NCBI GenBank assembly: GCA_964588415.1
Contig: CAZPPK010000028.1
Coordinates: 1-25,146 of the forward strand
Source: Sulfidibacterium sp964588415
GTDB lineage: Bacteria; Bacteroidota; Bacteroidia; Bacteroidales; F082
Direction: 5' to 3'
DNA: 25,146 bases
Under the pieces are notes generated by a model. The model was not told the origin of the DNA. It saw only the letters and a program-made list of their open reading frames with translations, and ran no database searches. Below are positions 8,737-16,380 of the stretch, in pieces. The position numbers were made by a program, and so were the translations under genes. Positions within the stretch are counted from its first letter, which is position 1, and every line of letters begins with the position of its first letter.

Positions 8737-9306
8737 ATGATGAAACTGTCGATTCGCAATAAAAACGATTTTTTTTACGGGAATCTTTTCAAAGGTAAAA
8801 CGATTTGGCTTGTCCGAATGGGGATGTTGTCGATATTTTTGTTTTTTTTCAATTCCTGCGGAATCTATTCTTTCACCGGAGCGTCTATTCCTCCCGGTGC
8901 AAAAACGGTTTCCGTACAATATTTTCCCAATAAGGCTGCTCTGGTTGAACCTGCGTTGAGCTCAACATTTACCAATGCCTTGCGCAATATTTTCACTACT
9001 CAGACCAATTTACAGATGGTCAGCAAAAATGGCGATCTCGTTCTGGAGGGTGAAATAACACAATATGCAATAACACCTCAGGCCATTCAGGCCAACCAGA
9101 CGGCTGCATCCAACCGCCTGTCAGTTACTGTGAATGTGAGATTTATCAATAAATTGAACCCAACAAAGGATTTTGAAACACAGTTTACACAATATATGGA
9201 TTATCCTTCCGGAACGAACCTTTCTACTGTTAAAGATAATCTTCTCAAACAAATTACTGATAACCTGGCTCAGGATATTTTCAATAGAGCTGTGGTTAAC
9301 TGGTAA
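8737..9306 (+). CDS. lptE: LptE-family lipopolysaccharide assembly lipoprotein
   Basis: The product is an outer-membrane lipoprotein expected to plug and stabilise the LptD barrel that inserts LPS into the outer leaflet. It has a hydrophobic segment LSIFLFFFNSCG with the lipidated Cys (residue 41 counting from this start). The segment after it, GIYSFTGASIPPGAKTVSVQYF, is typical of the Bacteroidota LptE-like family, followed by an alpha/beta body of about 150 residues. The start is uncertain. The open frame extends to ATG 8701, but that lies upstream of a -7 box at 8718-8725. ATG 8737 or 8740 gives an unusually long N-terminal region, and ATG 8818 or 8824 would give a very short signal peptide. 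It heads the run lptE - TPR protein - secG - groES - groEL, a gene order I know from many Bacteroidota. Confidence 0.82.
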   Translation: MMKLSIRNKNDFFYGNLFKGKTIWLVRMGMLSIFLFFFNSCGIYSFTGASIPPGAKTVSVQYFPNKAALVEPALSSTFTNALRNIFTTQTNLQMVSKNGDLVLEGEITQYAITPQAIQANQTAASNRLSVTVNVRFINKLNPTKDFETQFTQYMDYPSGTNLSTVKDNLLKQITDNLAQDIFNRAVVNW

Positions 9307-9330
9307 TCAAATCTTTGTTAAATTTGTAAG

Positions 9331-10155
9331 ATGAATAAGGAGCAATTTACAGAATATTTGCTGACACCAGAGCATTTACAAGAGTCATCTCTTTCTGACC
9401 TGACGGCTTTTGTGAAGGAATTTCCTTATTGCAATACAGGTCATATATTGCTCACATTGAAGCTTTTCCTGGATAAAAATGTGCTTTATAACTCGGAGCT
9501 GAAAACAACTGCTGTTTATGCAGGAAGCCGGAGAATCTTAAAAAAGCATATTGACCGTTTAAGCGATTCGTTGACACAAAGTGTTTTGCCCGATGAAGAC
9601 CCGGTTTCAGATACTAAAAATGAAACTGTTACTGATGACAAAACAACATCAAGTCAGCCGGCTGATCATCCGGCAAATACGGAGACCATAAAAGAGGAAG
9701 TTCAGAAAGAAAGTGTTTCTAAAGTTGCAGATGAAGAAAATGATTACGGCGAAACAGTAGAGCAAAGAGACCTGAGAAATTATACCATTGAAGACCTGAA
9801 AAAAATAATTGAAAAGCGGATTCGCGAGATCGAAAGTAAAAAACAACAAGGTAAGAAAGCAGAAAATCAAAAACATAAAGTTAAATCGAAATCGGAAATC
9901 ATAGAAGAGTTTATCGAAAATTCGCCATCCATCTCAAGGCCCAAAACCACCTTTTATGATCCGGTTGATGTTGCGAAACAGAGTGTTGTGGATCAGGAAA
10001 ATATTGTAAGTGAGACGCTTGCAAAAATTTATATGGATCAGGGGTATTCAGAAAAAGCACTTCATATTTACGAAAAATTAATTTTGAAATTTCCCCAAAA
10101 AAGTGCGTACTTTGCAGGCCTTATTAAAAAGGCAAAAAGTAACTTAACAAATTAA
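9331..10155 (+). CDS. TPR-type protein linked to secG/groESL
   Basis: This is a conserved-context protein of 274 residues with no assigned function. The first ~80 residues are helical (MNKEQFTEYLLTPEHL onward), with an FPYCNTGHILLTLKLFL segment near 31-47. Residues about 86-145 are low-complexity and acidic, rich in D, E, T and S. Residues 150-200 are strongly charged and probably helical or coiled-coil (DLKKIIEKRIREIESKKQQ). The C-terminal ~50 residues (ETLAKIYMDQGYSEKALHIY, then EKLILKFPQKSAYFAGLIKK) form a clear tetratricopeptide-like helix pair, suggesting a protein-protein interaction module. No signal peptide or membrane helix is visible, so it is probably cytoplasmic. It sits 24 bp after lptE and 11 bp before secG, so it is almost certainly co-transcribed with both; a role in envelope biogenesis or secretion is inferred from this only. 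Confidence 0.8.
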   Translation: MNKEQFTEYLLTPEHLQESSLSDLTAFVKEFPYCNTGHILLTLKLFLDKNVLYNSELKTTAVYAGSRRILKKHIDRLSDSLTQSVLPDEDPVSDTKNETVTDDKTTSSQPADHPANTETIKEEVQKESVSKVADEENDYGETVEQRDLRNYTIEDLKKIIEKRIREIESKKQQGKKAENQKHKVKSKSEIIEEFIENSPSISRPKTTFYDPVDVAKQSVVDQENIVSETLAKIYMDQGYSEKALHIYEKLILKFPQKSAYFAGLIKKAKSNLTN

Positions 10156-10166
10156 AGCTTTTAAAG

Positions 10167-10532
10167 ATGTATATATTTATTTCCATACTGATTTTGGTAG
10201 TTTGTGTTTTGCTGGGCCTTATTGTTTTGGTTCAAAACCCCAAAGGGGGTGGACTAGCTGCTAATTTTAGCGGTGGAACACAGTTTATGGGTGCCCGCCA
10301 AACTGCTGACTTTCTCGAAAAAGCAAGTTGGGGATTGGCGATTGCTTTGTTGGTGTTGAGCCTGACAGCAACCATGATCATTCCGAGAGGCAGCGGAACT
10401 GCTGCTAATCAGCAGACTAATGCATTGCAAAATAAGATCGATAATGCAAAGAAATCAGATATCAACTTTATGGCACCTCCGGTAAGGCAACAACCTGCTG
10501 CAAAAAAGACCCCTGAACCAAAGAAAAAATAA
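10167..10532 (+). CDS. secG: Preprotein translocase subunit SecG
   Basis: SecG is the small accessory subunit of the SecYEG channel. This 121-residue product has the expected two membrane helices, residues about 1-22 (MYIFISILILVVCVLLGLIV) and about 53-72 (KASWGLAIALLVLSLTATMI). They are joined by a cytoplasmic loop carrying the family signature VLVQNPKGGGLAANFSGG at 20-37. The tail after residue 75 is longer than in E. coli SecG and is rich in Q, P and K, ending in a poly-lysine-like KKTPEPKKK, as is common in Bacteroidota. It follows the TPR protein by 11 bp and is the last gene before a hairpin with a T-tract, so it probably closes the lptE operon. Confidence 0.95.
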   Translation: MYIFISILILVVCVLLGLIVLVQNPKGGGLAANFSGGTQFMGARQTADFLEKASWGLAIALLVLSLTATMIIPRGSGTAANQQTNALQNKIDNAKKSDINFMAPPVRQQPAAKKTPEPKKK

Positions 10533-10550
10533 GAGCAGCTGAGAAAAATT

Positions 10551-10591
10551 AAAAATGTCAGAATGTCATAGATGTTCTGACATTTTTTTTT
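10551..10591 (+). terminator. Hairpin with T-tract after secG (possible dual terminator/operator)
   Basis: A perfect 13-bp inverted repeat, AAAAATGTCAGAA (10551-10563) and TTCTGACATTTTT (10575-10587), has an 11-nt loop and a run of nine T (10583-10591). As RNA it is a strong intrinsic terminator for the lptE-secG operon. The repeated TGTCA words within it, lying 14-50 bp before a sigma-54-like promoter, could also be an activator-binding site. Confidence 0.75.
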
Positions 10592-10601
10592 GTTCCCTGC
10601 T

Positions 10602-10618
10602 TTGGCACAAAATATGAC
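10602..10618 (+). promoter_or_regulatory. Candidate sigma-54 promoter for groESL
   Basis: TTGGCAC at 10602-10608 fits the -24 element of sigma-54 promoters (consensus TTGGCACN5TTGC). The -12 element would be ATGA at 10614-10617, with the diagnostic GG and G spaced by exactly 10 bp. The -12 half is imperfect (GA rather than GC). The start site would fall near 10629, upstream of groES. No TAnnTTTG box is seen in this gap. Confidence 0.5.
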
Positions 10619-10675
10619 TAAGGAAGTGTAGTTTATTAATTTAAAGCAAAAATCAGAATGAAAACAGGTAAACAA

Positions 10676-10942
10676 ATGATTAAGCCATTGGGAGACAGGG
10701 TAGTTGTTGAACCTGCTCCGGCTAAACAAATGACCGCAACAGGAATTATCATCCCCGATACTGCCAAGGAAAAACCTCAAAAAGGAACTGTAGTAAGCAT
10801 TCCTGATGAAAATAAAGACAATAAAATTACCGTGAAGACTGGCGATCAGGTTTTATATGCAAAATATGCAGGCACTGAAGTTACCATCGATGATAAAGAA
10901 TACCTTATCATGCACGAATCAGATATTTTAGCAATCATTTAA
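10676..10942 (+). CDS. groES: Co-chaperonin GroES
   Basis: GroES forms the heptameric lid on GroEL. The product shows the family start IKPLGDRVVVEPAP, the mobile-loop region MTATGIIIPDTAKEKPQKG (about residues 19-37 from this start) and the closing YLIMHESDILAII. The open frame reaches six codons further, to ATG 10658. I chose ATG 10676 because MIKPLGDRVV matches the usual GroES N-terminus (M-x-I-K/R-PL-x-DRV) and gives 88 residues, slightly short of the usual 90-97; the longer form (94 residues) cannot be excluded. It precedes groEL by 35 bp in the standard groESL operon. The upstream gap carries a terminator-like hairpin and a sigma-54-like promoter, and no CIRCE element (TTAGCACTC-N9-GAGTGCTAA) was found. 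Confidence 0.95.
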   Translation: MIKPLGDRVVVEPAPAKQMTATGIIIPDTAKEKPQKGTVVSIPDENKDNKITVKTGDQVLYAKYAGTEVTIDDKEYLIMHESDILAII

Positions 10943-10977
10943 CATTGTAAATTAATAATAGATAAAAATTTAAAAAT

Positions 10978-12615
10978 ATGGCAAAAGACATTTTATTTAA
11001 CTTAGAAGCAAGAGAATCTCTAAAAAAGGGAGTGGATGCCTTATCTAATGCTGTTAAGGTTACTTTAGGCCCAAAAGGAAGAAACGTGATCGTTGAAAAA
11101 TCTTTTGGTTCACCTCAGGTAACGAAAGATGGTGTTACAGTGGCAAAAGAAATCGAAATGAAAGACCCTGCTGAAAATATGGGCGCCCAGATGCTCAAAG
11201 AAGTAGCTTCCAGAACCAACGATCTTGCTGGAGACGGAACCACTACCGCTACCGTTTTAGCACAGGCTATTGTTACCACAGGCTTAAAGAATGTTGCTGC
11301 CGGAGCTAATCCCATGGATTTGAAACGTGGTGTTGACAAAGCCGTTGTTAAAGTTATTGAATCATTGAATGCTCAGTCACAGAAAGTTGGCGACTCACGT
11401 GAGAAAATTGAACAGGTAGCTTCCGTTTCTGCAAACAACGATCACAGCATTGGTAATCTGATTGCCGACGCCATGGGCAAAGTAAAGCAGGAGGGTGTTA
11501 TCACTATTGAAGAAGCTAAAGGAATTGAAACTTATGTGGATGTTGTTGAAGGAATGCAATTCGATCGCGGTTATATTTCACCTTACTTCGTAACCGATAC
11601 TGAAAAAATGCAGTCTGTTTACGAATCTCCTTATATTTTGATTTACGATAAGAAGATTTCTGTAATGAAAGACCTGTTGCCCATTCTGGAAAAAGCAGTA
11701 CAGAGTGGAAAACCGTTGTTCATCATTGCTGAGGATATCGATGGTGAGGCTTTAGCTACTTTGGTTGTGAACCGTTTGCGTGGTTCCTTGAAAGTTGTTG
11801 CAGTTAAAGCTCCAGGATTTGGTGACAGAAGAAAAGAGATGCTGGAAGACGTTGCAATCCTGACAGGAGGTACAGTAATTTCTGAAGAAAAAGGTTACAA
11901 ACTGGAAGATGCTACCGTTGACATGCTCGGTGAAGCTGAGAAAGTTACCATTGACAAGGAAAACACAATCATCGTTAGCGGTAAAGGTGCCAAAGAAAAT
12001 ATTGATGCACGCATTAACCAAATCAAAGCACAGATCGAAACCACTACTTCCGATTACGACAAAGAAAAATTACAAGAACGTCTGGCTAAATTGGCCGGTG
12101 GTGTTGCAGTAATTTATGTTGGCGCAGCAAGCGAAGTGGAAATGAAAGAAAAGAAAGACCGTTTTGAAGATGCTTTGGCCGCTACCCGTGCCGCTATTGA
12201 AGAAGGGATTGTTCCCGGTGGTGGTGTTACTTACATCCGCGCAATTGATGCTCTTGAAGGATTGAAAGGTGACAACGATGATCAGGATACAGGTATTGCA
12301 ATCATCAAACGTGCCTTGGAAGAACCTTTGCGTCAGATTGTTGAAAATGCTGGATTAGAAGGTTCTGTAGTTGTAAACCAGGTTAAATCCGGCAAAGGCG
12401 ACTATGGATTTAATGCCAGCAAAGAAGTCTATGAAAATCTGTTGGAATCCGGTGTAATTGATCCAACCAAAGTTTCCCGCATTGCTTTGGAAAATGCTGC
12501 TTCCATTGCAGGTATGTTGCTCACCACCGAATGTGTGGTAAGTGAGCACAAAGATGAAAACGCTGCAGCTCCTGCTATGCCTCCAATGGGCGGTGGAATG
12601 CCCGGAATGATGTAA
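10978..12615 (+). CDS. groEL: Chaperonin GroEL (HSP60)
   Basis: GroEL is the 14-mer ATP-driven folding chamber. The 545-residue product has the nucleotide-binding motifs KVTLGPKGRNV at 27-37, TKDGVTVAKEI at 49-59 (Asp51) and AGDGTTTATVLAQ at 84-96 (Asp86). The conserved apical-domain run KAPGFGDRRKEMLEDVAILTGG is present, and so is the C-terminal equatorial segment beginning EEGIVPGGGVTYIRA. It ends in the usual flexible Gly-Met tail (MPPMGGGMPGMM). Length and motifs are fully normal. It follows groES by 35 bp, and a terminator lies 30 bp past the stop, so groESL is a two-gene unit. Confidence 0.98.
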   Translation: MAKDILFNLEARESLKKGVDALSNAVKVTLGPKGRNVIVEKSFGSPQVTKDGVTVAKEIEMKDPAENMGAQMLKEVASRTNDLAGDGTTTATVLAQAIVTTGLKNVAAGANPMDLKRGVDKAVVKVIESLNAQSQKVGDSREKIEQVASVSANNDHSIGNLIADAMGKVKQEGVITIEEAKGIETYVDVVEGMQFDRGYISPYFVTDTEKMQSVYESPYILIYDKKISVMKDLLPILEKAVQSGKPLFIIAEDIDGEALATLVVNRLRGSLKVVAVKAPGFGDRRKEMLEDVAILTGGTVISEEKGYKLEDATVDMLGEAEKVTIDKENTIIVSGKGAKENIDARINQIKAQIETTTSDYDKEKLQERLAKLAGGVAVIYVGAASEVEMKEKKDRFEDALAATRAAIEEGIVPGGGVTYIRAIDALEGLKGDNDDQDTGIAIIKRALEEPLRQIVENAGLEGSVVVNQVKSGKGDYGFNASKEVYENLLESGVIDPTKVSRIALENAASIAGMLLTTECVVSEHKDENAAAPAMPPMGGGMPGMM

Positions 12616-12645
12616 AATTTATCAACCTAATATATATTTCATAAA

Positions 12646-12676
12646 GGCCGCTCCAATTTTGGATGCGGTTTTTTTT
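12646..12676 (+). terminator. Intrinsic terminator after groEL
   Basis: A GC-containing stem, CCGCTCCA paired with TGGATGCGG (one bulged T), is followed by a T-run at 12669-12676. It is placed 30 bp after the groEL stop. Confidence 0.8.
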
Positions 12677-12765
12677 GTAAATCGTAACTATCGGATTGGA
12701 AGGCCGAAAAGTTGGAGGGTGAAAGGTGAAAAGGTGATGTAGCGAATAAAAATGCATAACGAAAA

Positions 12766-13050
12766 ATGAAAGACAAAATATCTCAAAACTCCGTCCCAAT
12801 TGCGCTAAGTTTTGGGCAGATTGCGAGTAGTGCGGCAAAGCAATCTTTCATAAGAAATCTGATTGAAAATTTCCTTTCGTCTCCTGGTCACTTTTCTTTT
12901 TCAGGGCGGCTTGTCGGGCTGTCCGCTTTAGTCTTCGGTTCAAAACAGGTGGTGTCAGCGGGTTTTCAGGGGCTCCGTTGTCGCCCTGCCTCCCCGGTCA
13001 CCACGACTGTTTTGCCCCTGCGAGCTGCCGCTTCCATCCCGGCCGCGGTT
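12766..13050. repeat. GC-shifted intergenic block, probable repeat debris
   Basis: This part of the 589-bp gap between groEL and the beta-CASP gene is noticeably more GC-rich from about 12895 to 13050 than the surrounding genes. Its wording (GATTGCGAGTAGTGCGGCAAAGCAATC near 12819, GGGCGGCTTGTCGGGCTGTCCGC near 12904) resembles dispersed non-coding repeats that I associate with Bacteroidota, from memory. An open frame of 110 codons (12766-13098) crosses it. Its product has no recognisable domain and extends into the next palindrome, so I do not call it a gene. From 12677 to 12765 nothing was seen. Confidence 0.4.
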
Positions 13051-13053
13051 AAG

Positions 13054-13191
13054 TACCTAAAGTTTTTGGATATTGGTAATAAAAAATCCGTTTTTTAACT
13101 TTAGGTATCTTACGGACTTTATGAACTTTAGGCACCCTTGCTGATTGGGATTTGCAATCCCAATCTTACAAACCAAAGGATTTAAGAATCC
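13054..13191. repeat. Cluster of three palindromic repeats
   Basis: Three perfect inverted repeats lie in 140 bp. TACCTAAAGTT (13054-13064) pairs with AACTTTAGGTA (13097-13107) across a 32-nt AT-rich loop, and a third related word, AACTTTAGGCA, follows at 13124-13134. GATTGGGATT (13143-13152) pairs with AATCCCAATC (13156-13165) around TGC. GGATT (13178-13182) pairs with AATCC (13187-13191). The type resembles REP-like palindromes that accumulate between Bacteroidota genes. The cluster ends 14 bp before the stop of the minus-strand beta-CASP gene, so it could also help terminate that transcript. Confidence 0.6.
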
Positions 13192-13204
13192 GTATTCCAA
13201 AGTA

Positions 13205-14590
13205 TTATGATTTCAGATCCAAAGGAACAGTTTCCATGAAAGCAGGAATATGGATATTCCATCCGAACTGATCCTGAATTTTCACACGCAAAGCATCAGC
13301 AGAATGTGGCTCCCCATGAACAATAAAAACTTTTTCCGGTTTGTCTCTAATTTGCGACATCCATGAAAGAAGCTCTTTTTGATCTGCATGCGAAGACATC
13401 GTTGTTATGTGTTCGATGGTAGCCTTTACTACAAAATAGTGTCCGTGAAGTTTGATTTCAGAATTTCCGTTGCTCAGCTGTCGGCCACGGGTACCTTCAG
13501 CCTGAAAACCTGGCAAAATAAATGTCGCGGCAGGATTCCCCAATTGCTTTTCAAGGTAATGCAGAATACGTCCGCCATTCATCATTCCGCTTCCGGCAAT
13601 AACAATTTTCGGACTATTGTCCGTAGCCAGACGGTAGGTTTCTTTTATGGATTTTACTAAAATAGTGTCTTCAAATACCTTTTCAAAATCCGAAACATTC
13701 AGCGAAAGCCATTCCGGATATTTTAAAAATAACTTACTGACATCTAGTCCCATGGGACTGTCCAGATAAACGGGGAGGTTTGGAATTTTTCCTTCTTTTT
13801 TCAATTTCCAGATATAGAACATGAAATCCTGCGCGCGGTCCACGGCAAAGCTTGAAACAAAAAGAGAGCCGTGTTTAGAAAGGGCGTCATTGACAATTCG
13901 TATTAAAATTTCTTCTGTACTTTCAGAAGAATGCAATCGGTCGCCGTAAGTGGATTCGGTAAAAAGGACATCTGCTTTTTCGGGCCTTTCCCTGTGGACG
14001 AGCATGGGATCTTCCGGCCTTCCAATATCACCCGAGAAAACAAATCGTTTCCCCTTGATATCCATCTCAATAAATGCCGCGCCCGGAATGTGTGCATTTT
14101 TCCTGAAACGAAAACGGATATTGTCGTTAAGGCTGATAAATTCTTCGGCGGATTGCGGTTTTAAAAACGGCAATGTTTTTTTAACATCTTTCAGGTCGTA
14201 AAGAGGAACAGCCGGTTTGTGTTTTGAATAGCCTCCTTTGTTGGCATGTTCGGCATCTTCTTCCTGAAGTTTGGCGCTGTCTTTCAGTATGATCTCGACA
14301 AGGTCAGCCGTGGGTTCAGTACAATAAACCGGACCATGAAAGCCCTGCTTTACCAGCCGGGGCAGGTAGCCTGTGTGATCCAAATGCCCGTGGGTCAGGA
14401 TGACCACATCAATTTTAGAAGGAGGGAAGGGAAAATCTATCCAGTTTTTCCGGCGAAGGTACCTGAGTCCCTGGAAAAGGCCGCAGTCCACCAGAAAATG
14501 AAATCCTTCGACATTTATAAGATATTTAGATCCTGTTACCGTTCCTGCTGCTCCGAGAAACTGTATGTAATTATTCTGATTTGCTTCCAT
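13205..14590 (-). CDS. MBL-fold beta-CASP hydrolase (CPSF/RNA-exonuclease type)
   Basis: This 461-residue protein belongs to the metallo-beta-lactamase superfamily, beta-CASP branch, whose members are mostly zinc-dependent RNA nucleases (CPSF73, archaeal aCPSF, bacterial YsgA-like proteins). Zinc-site motifs are THGHLDHTG at 66-74 (His67, His69, Asp71, His72), His167 in NAHIPGA, and Asp188 in FSGDIG. The beta-CASP insert follows with FTESTYGDR at 210-218 (Glu212), FVSSFAVDRAQDFMF at 244-258, the IAGSGMMNGGRILHYL motif at 331-346, His401 in SSHADQ and the final His425 in IVHGEPHSAD. All expected metal ligands are present, so it should be active. There is no signal peptide and it is probably cytoplasmic; the RNA target is unknown. 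It is transcribed after the kinase gene (75 bp gap) on the same strand. An inverted repeat, TTATCT-TT-AGATAA, lies just upstream at 14596-14609. Confidence 0.92.
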   Translation of the reverse strand: MEANQNNYIQFLGAAGTVTGSKYLINVEGFHFLVDCGLFQGLRYLRRKNWIDFPFPPSKIDVVILTHGHLDHTGYLPRLVKQGFHGPVYCTEPTADLVEIILKDSAKLQEEDAEHANKGGYSKHKPAVPLYDLKDVKKTLPFLKPQSAEEFISLNDNIRFRFRKNAHIPGAAFIEMDIKGKRFVFSGDIGRPEDPMLVHRERPEKADVLFTESTYGDRLHSSESTEEILIRIVNDALSKHGSLFVSSFAVDRAQDFMFYIWKLKKEGKIPNLPVYLDSPMGLDVSKLFLKYPEWLSLNVSDFEKVFEDTILVKSIKETYRLATDNSPKIVIAGSGMMNGGRILHYLEKQLGNPAATFILPGFQAEGTRGRQLSNGNSEIKLHGHYFVVKATIEHITTMSSHADQKELLSWMSQIRDKPEKVFIVHGEPHSADALRVKIQDQFGWNIHIPAFMETVPLDLKS

Positions 14591-14665
14591 AATCCTTATC
14601 TTTAGATAATTAACAGGTCCAAGAAAATAGAATAAGAAAATTATTTCTTTTGAGTTCTGAATTCT

Positions 14666-15232
14666 CTAACCCGGCATTATTTCTTTTAGGAGTTTATCAA
14701 TCTCATCATAAAGTGTTTCCACTTTTCCATTATTATCAACCCTGAAATCGGCCATTTGAATGCATTTTCCAAGATTTTGTTTGTTGGGATCAGTGGTTGA
14801 CATTTCACGCTGCTCATTAGAAAGGAACGTTTCATAGCTCACGTGATCCGTTTCGGAGCCCCGCGATAAAATTCGCCGGTAACGTGTTTCAGATTTGGCG
14901 TCCAAAGCAAACAGAAAAAACTTGCCCCGTGTCCTTAAAAAATCAATTTCTCCCGGAGTGCGAATGCTTTCGATGATTGCATTTTTTCCCTGCTCTTTTG
15001 CCTGGTTGTATAGCTCTTCAATAATGAATGCAGGATGATGGGCTTTGCGCAAAGCATTCGCTGTAGCAGTCATGGTGTCGCGGTTAACGGACAATTCCTG
15101 TTTTTTGATCTTGTCAATTAAATACTGCCGCACGGAATAATGCAAGAACCCCTTTTCTTTTACCAGGTAATCTACCACAGTCCCTTTTCCAGCTCCCAGC
15201 GTTCCGGTTATACCAATAATCACCATGCTCAT
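14666..15232 (-). CDS. Small P-loop nucleotide kinase (dephospho-CoA-kinase/dNMP-kinase-like)
   Basis: This 188-residue protein has a Walker A loop GTLGAGKGT at 10-18 close to the N-terminus. A helix after it is followed by AIIESIRTPGEIDFLR near 89-104 (Walker B/strand region), a lid-like basic stretch ETRYRRILSRGSETD near 114-128, and a C-terminal strand DFRVDNNG before a final helix. This is the architecture of the small nucleotide/nucleoside kinase family that includes dephospho-CoA kinase. I cannot tell the substrate, and it may be an uncharacterised relative rather than CoaE. Either ATG 15230-15232 or the in-frame ATG at 15224-15226 could be used; the second gives the cleaner start MVIIGITG. 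A -7 box lies only about 10-16 bp upstream, so the leader is very short. Confidence 0.75.
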   Translation of the reverse strand: MSMVIIGITGTLGAGKGTVVDYLVKEKGFLHYSVRQYLIDKIKKQELSVNRDTMTATANALRKAHHPAFIIEELYNQAKEQGKNAIIESIRTPGEIDFLRTRGKFFLFALDAKSETRYRRILSRGSETDHVSYETFLSNEQREMSTTDPNKQNLGKCIQMADFRVDNNGKVETLYDEIDKLLKEIMPG

Positions 15233-15242
15233 TATTTTTAAG

Positions 15243-15250
15243 CAAAGCTA
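15243..15250 (-). promoter_or_regulatory. -7 promoter box for the nucleotide kinase gene
   Basis: On the minus strand TAGCTTTG followed by C matches TAnnTTTG(C). A transcription start near 15236 would leave a leader of only a few bases before ATG 15232 and about ten before ATG 15226. No clear -33 TTG was found. Confidence 0.45.
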
Positions 15251-15368
15251 AGTAAACTTTCCGTTTTTTAGGATGAAAAACGAACTTAGAAGTGATCGGT
15301 CTAAGATAAAAACAAAGCTTTGAAAACCTGATTTTAGATCAGAAAATTGTGTTTTTCGGTTTTAGTTC

Positions 15369-16087
15369 TTATAACGGAACAGAATAGCCGAAAGAGATTA
15401 ACAAATTCCCGGTATGGCTGGTACCGTCAGCGGAACTTTTTTGTACATAAGTTAAACCATAAGCCCCTCTGACATCCAAAACAAGCTGGTTATTACCGAT
15501 ACCACCGGCCAATATTAATCCTGTTGATGCTGCTCGTTACATCATTGGTTGCGTCAAATGGGACAGGCCCAGAGCTGATTTGGTTGATTTGTTCCCGCTC
15601 TGCATAAACGATACTTGAGCCACTGGTTTTTTGTTTGGCGTTCAACAAGTATCCGACATAAGGGCCAAAATCAATATAAAAATTTGAAGCGTTAACAGGG
15701 ATGGAATATTTGAGTAAAACAGGTAGTTCGATGTAGTTTAAAATAGATTGATTTTTGAAATCAGCATACAAATAGCTTCCTGCGGCACCATCCTTAGAAG
15801 ATGCGTCAATCGCTTGGGAACCATTCCGTTTTTCCCTTCGCTTGAATATAAAAGGTCTGTCCTCAGCGAAAAATCAGATCCCAAATTAAGATTTGATGTA
15901 AACCCGAAAGCTTCACCTAAGCGGGAAGTGTAATCACGGCTTAATTCGTTGCTTCCTCCTCCGCTTAGCCTGGGAATGTTTAATCCGCCGAAAATGCCCA
16001 ATGTAAATTTTGCGAAGATGACTGTGCAAAACTTGTTACTGTTGCTGTGGCCAGAAATAACATGATAATCAATTTTATCCTTTTCAT
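15369..16087 (-). pseudogene. Outer-membrane beta-barrel (porin-like) gene broken by three frameshifts
   Basis: Reading the minus strand with corrections gives one coherent ~235-residue protein: signal peptide MKRIKLIIMLFLATATVTSFA, then KFTLGIFGGLNIPRLSGG, amphipathic strands such as FGFTSNLNLG and FSLRTDLLYSSEGKNG, ILNYIELPVLLKYSIP, FYIDFGPYVGYLLNAK, and a C-terminal LVLDVRGAYGLTYVQKSS and LLISFGYSVPL. This is the OMP_b-brl_2/PorT-type barrel pattern common in Bacteroidota. Three reading-frame breaks are needed. One is near 16007-16012 (apparently one A lost from an A-run), one near 15813-15820 (one C lost from a C-run), and one near 15520-15530 (one base gained or two lost). The three breaks do not restore one frame. 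It is most likely a decayed gene; clustered sequencing errors in homopolymers are the alternative. Confidence 0.82.
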
Positions 16088-16207
16088 TGTTTAAGGTTTT
16101 AAAGGTTTGACATTTTATCCTGTATTGAAAAGCGGTGTTTGATATTAGTAATCTGAGAAAAAATTAGTCGAAAGGATTCTTATAATGTCAAGAACGGTTT
16201 CACTGAT

Positions 16208-16308
16208 TTTAATCCGCCTGAGGCGGACAAGGGATTAATTCCCCGCCCCTTGGGGCGATTAATAATCTCCTTTTGATACCCCTGCTCTGCGGCGGGGGTA
16301 GTTCATTT
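16208..16308. repeat. 101-bp direct repeat, copy 1 (left of tetR)
   Basis: It begins TTTAATCCGCCTGAGGCGGA and ends GGCGGGGGTAGTTCATTT, and contains the internal hairpins TCCGCC/GGCGGA and CGCCCC/GGGGCG. It has the same length as the copy at 17105-17205, with two mismatches. The ending (ATACCCCTGCTCTGCGGCGGGGGTA) is the style of palindromic repeats often seen near RAYT/IS200-type transposases in Bacteroidota; this comparison is from memory. The rest of the gap between the barrel pseudogene and tetR (16088-16207, 16309-16380) shows nothing else. Confidence 0.9.
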
Positions 16309-16380
16309 GTGCGATCTGCCTTGTTTTCAGTCCGGTGTTTTCCAAAGGAATATAAATTTCTTTTAATCTTTGCGTACTTT

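Noticed and set aside
10533..10675. CIRCE/HrcA operator upstream of groES
   Set aside because: No TTAGCACTC-N9-GAGTGCTAA-like repeat exists here; the palindrome present (TGTCAGAA/TTCTGACA) is different.
12766..13098. A 110-codon plus-strand open frame after groEL
   Set aside because: It has no domain, an abrupt composition change inside, and runs into the palindrome at 13054-13107; repeat debris is more likely.
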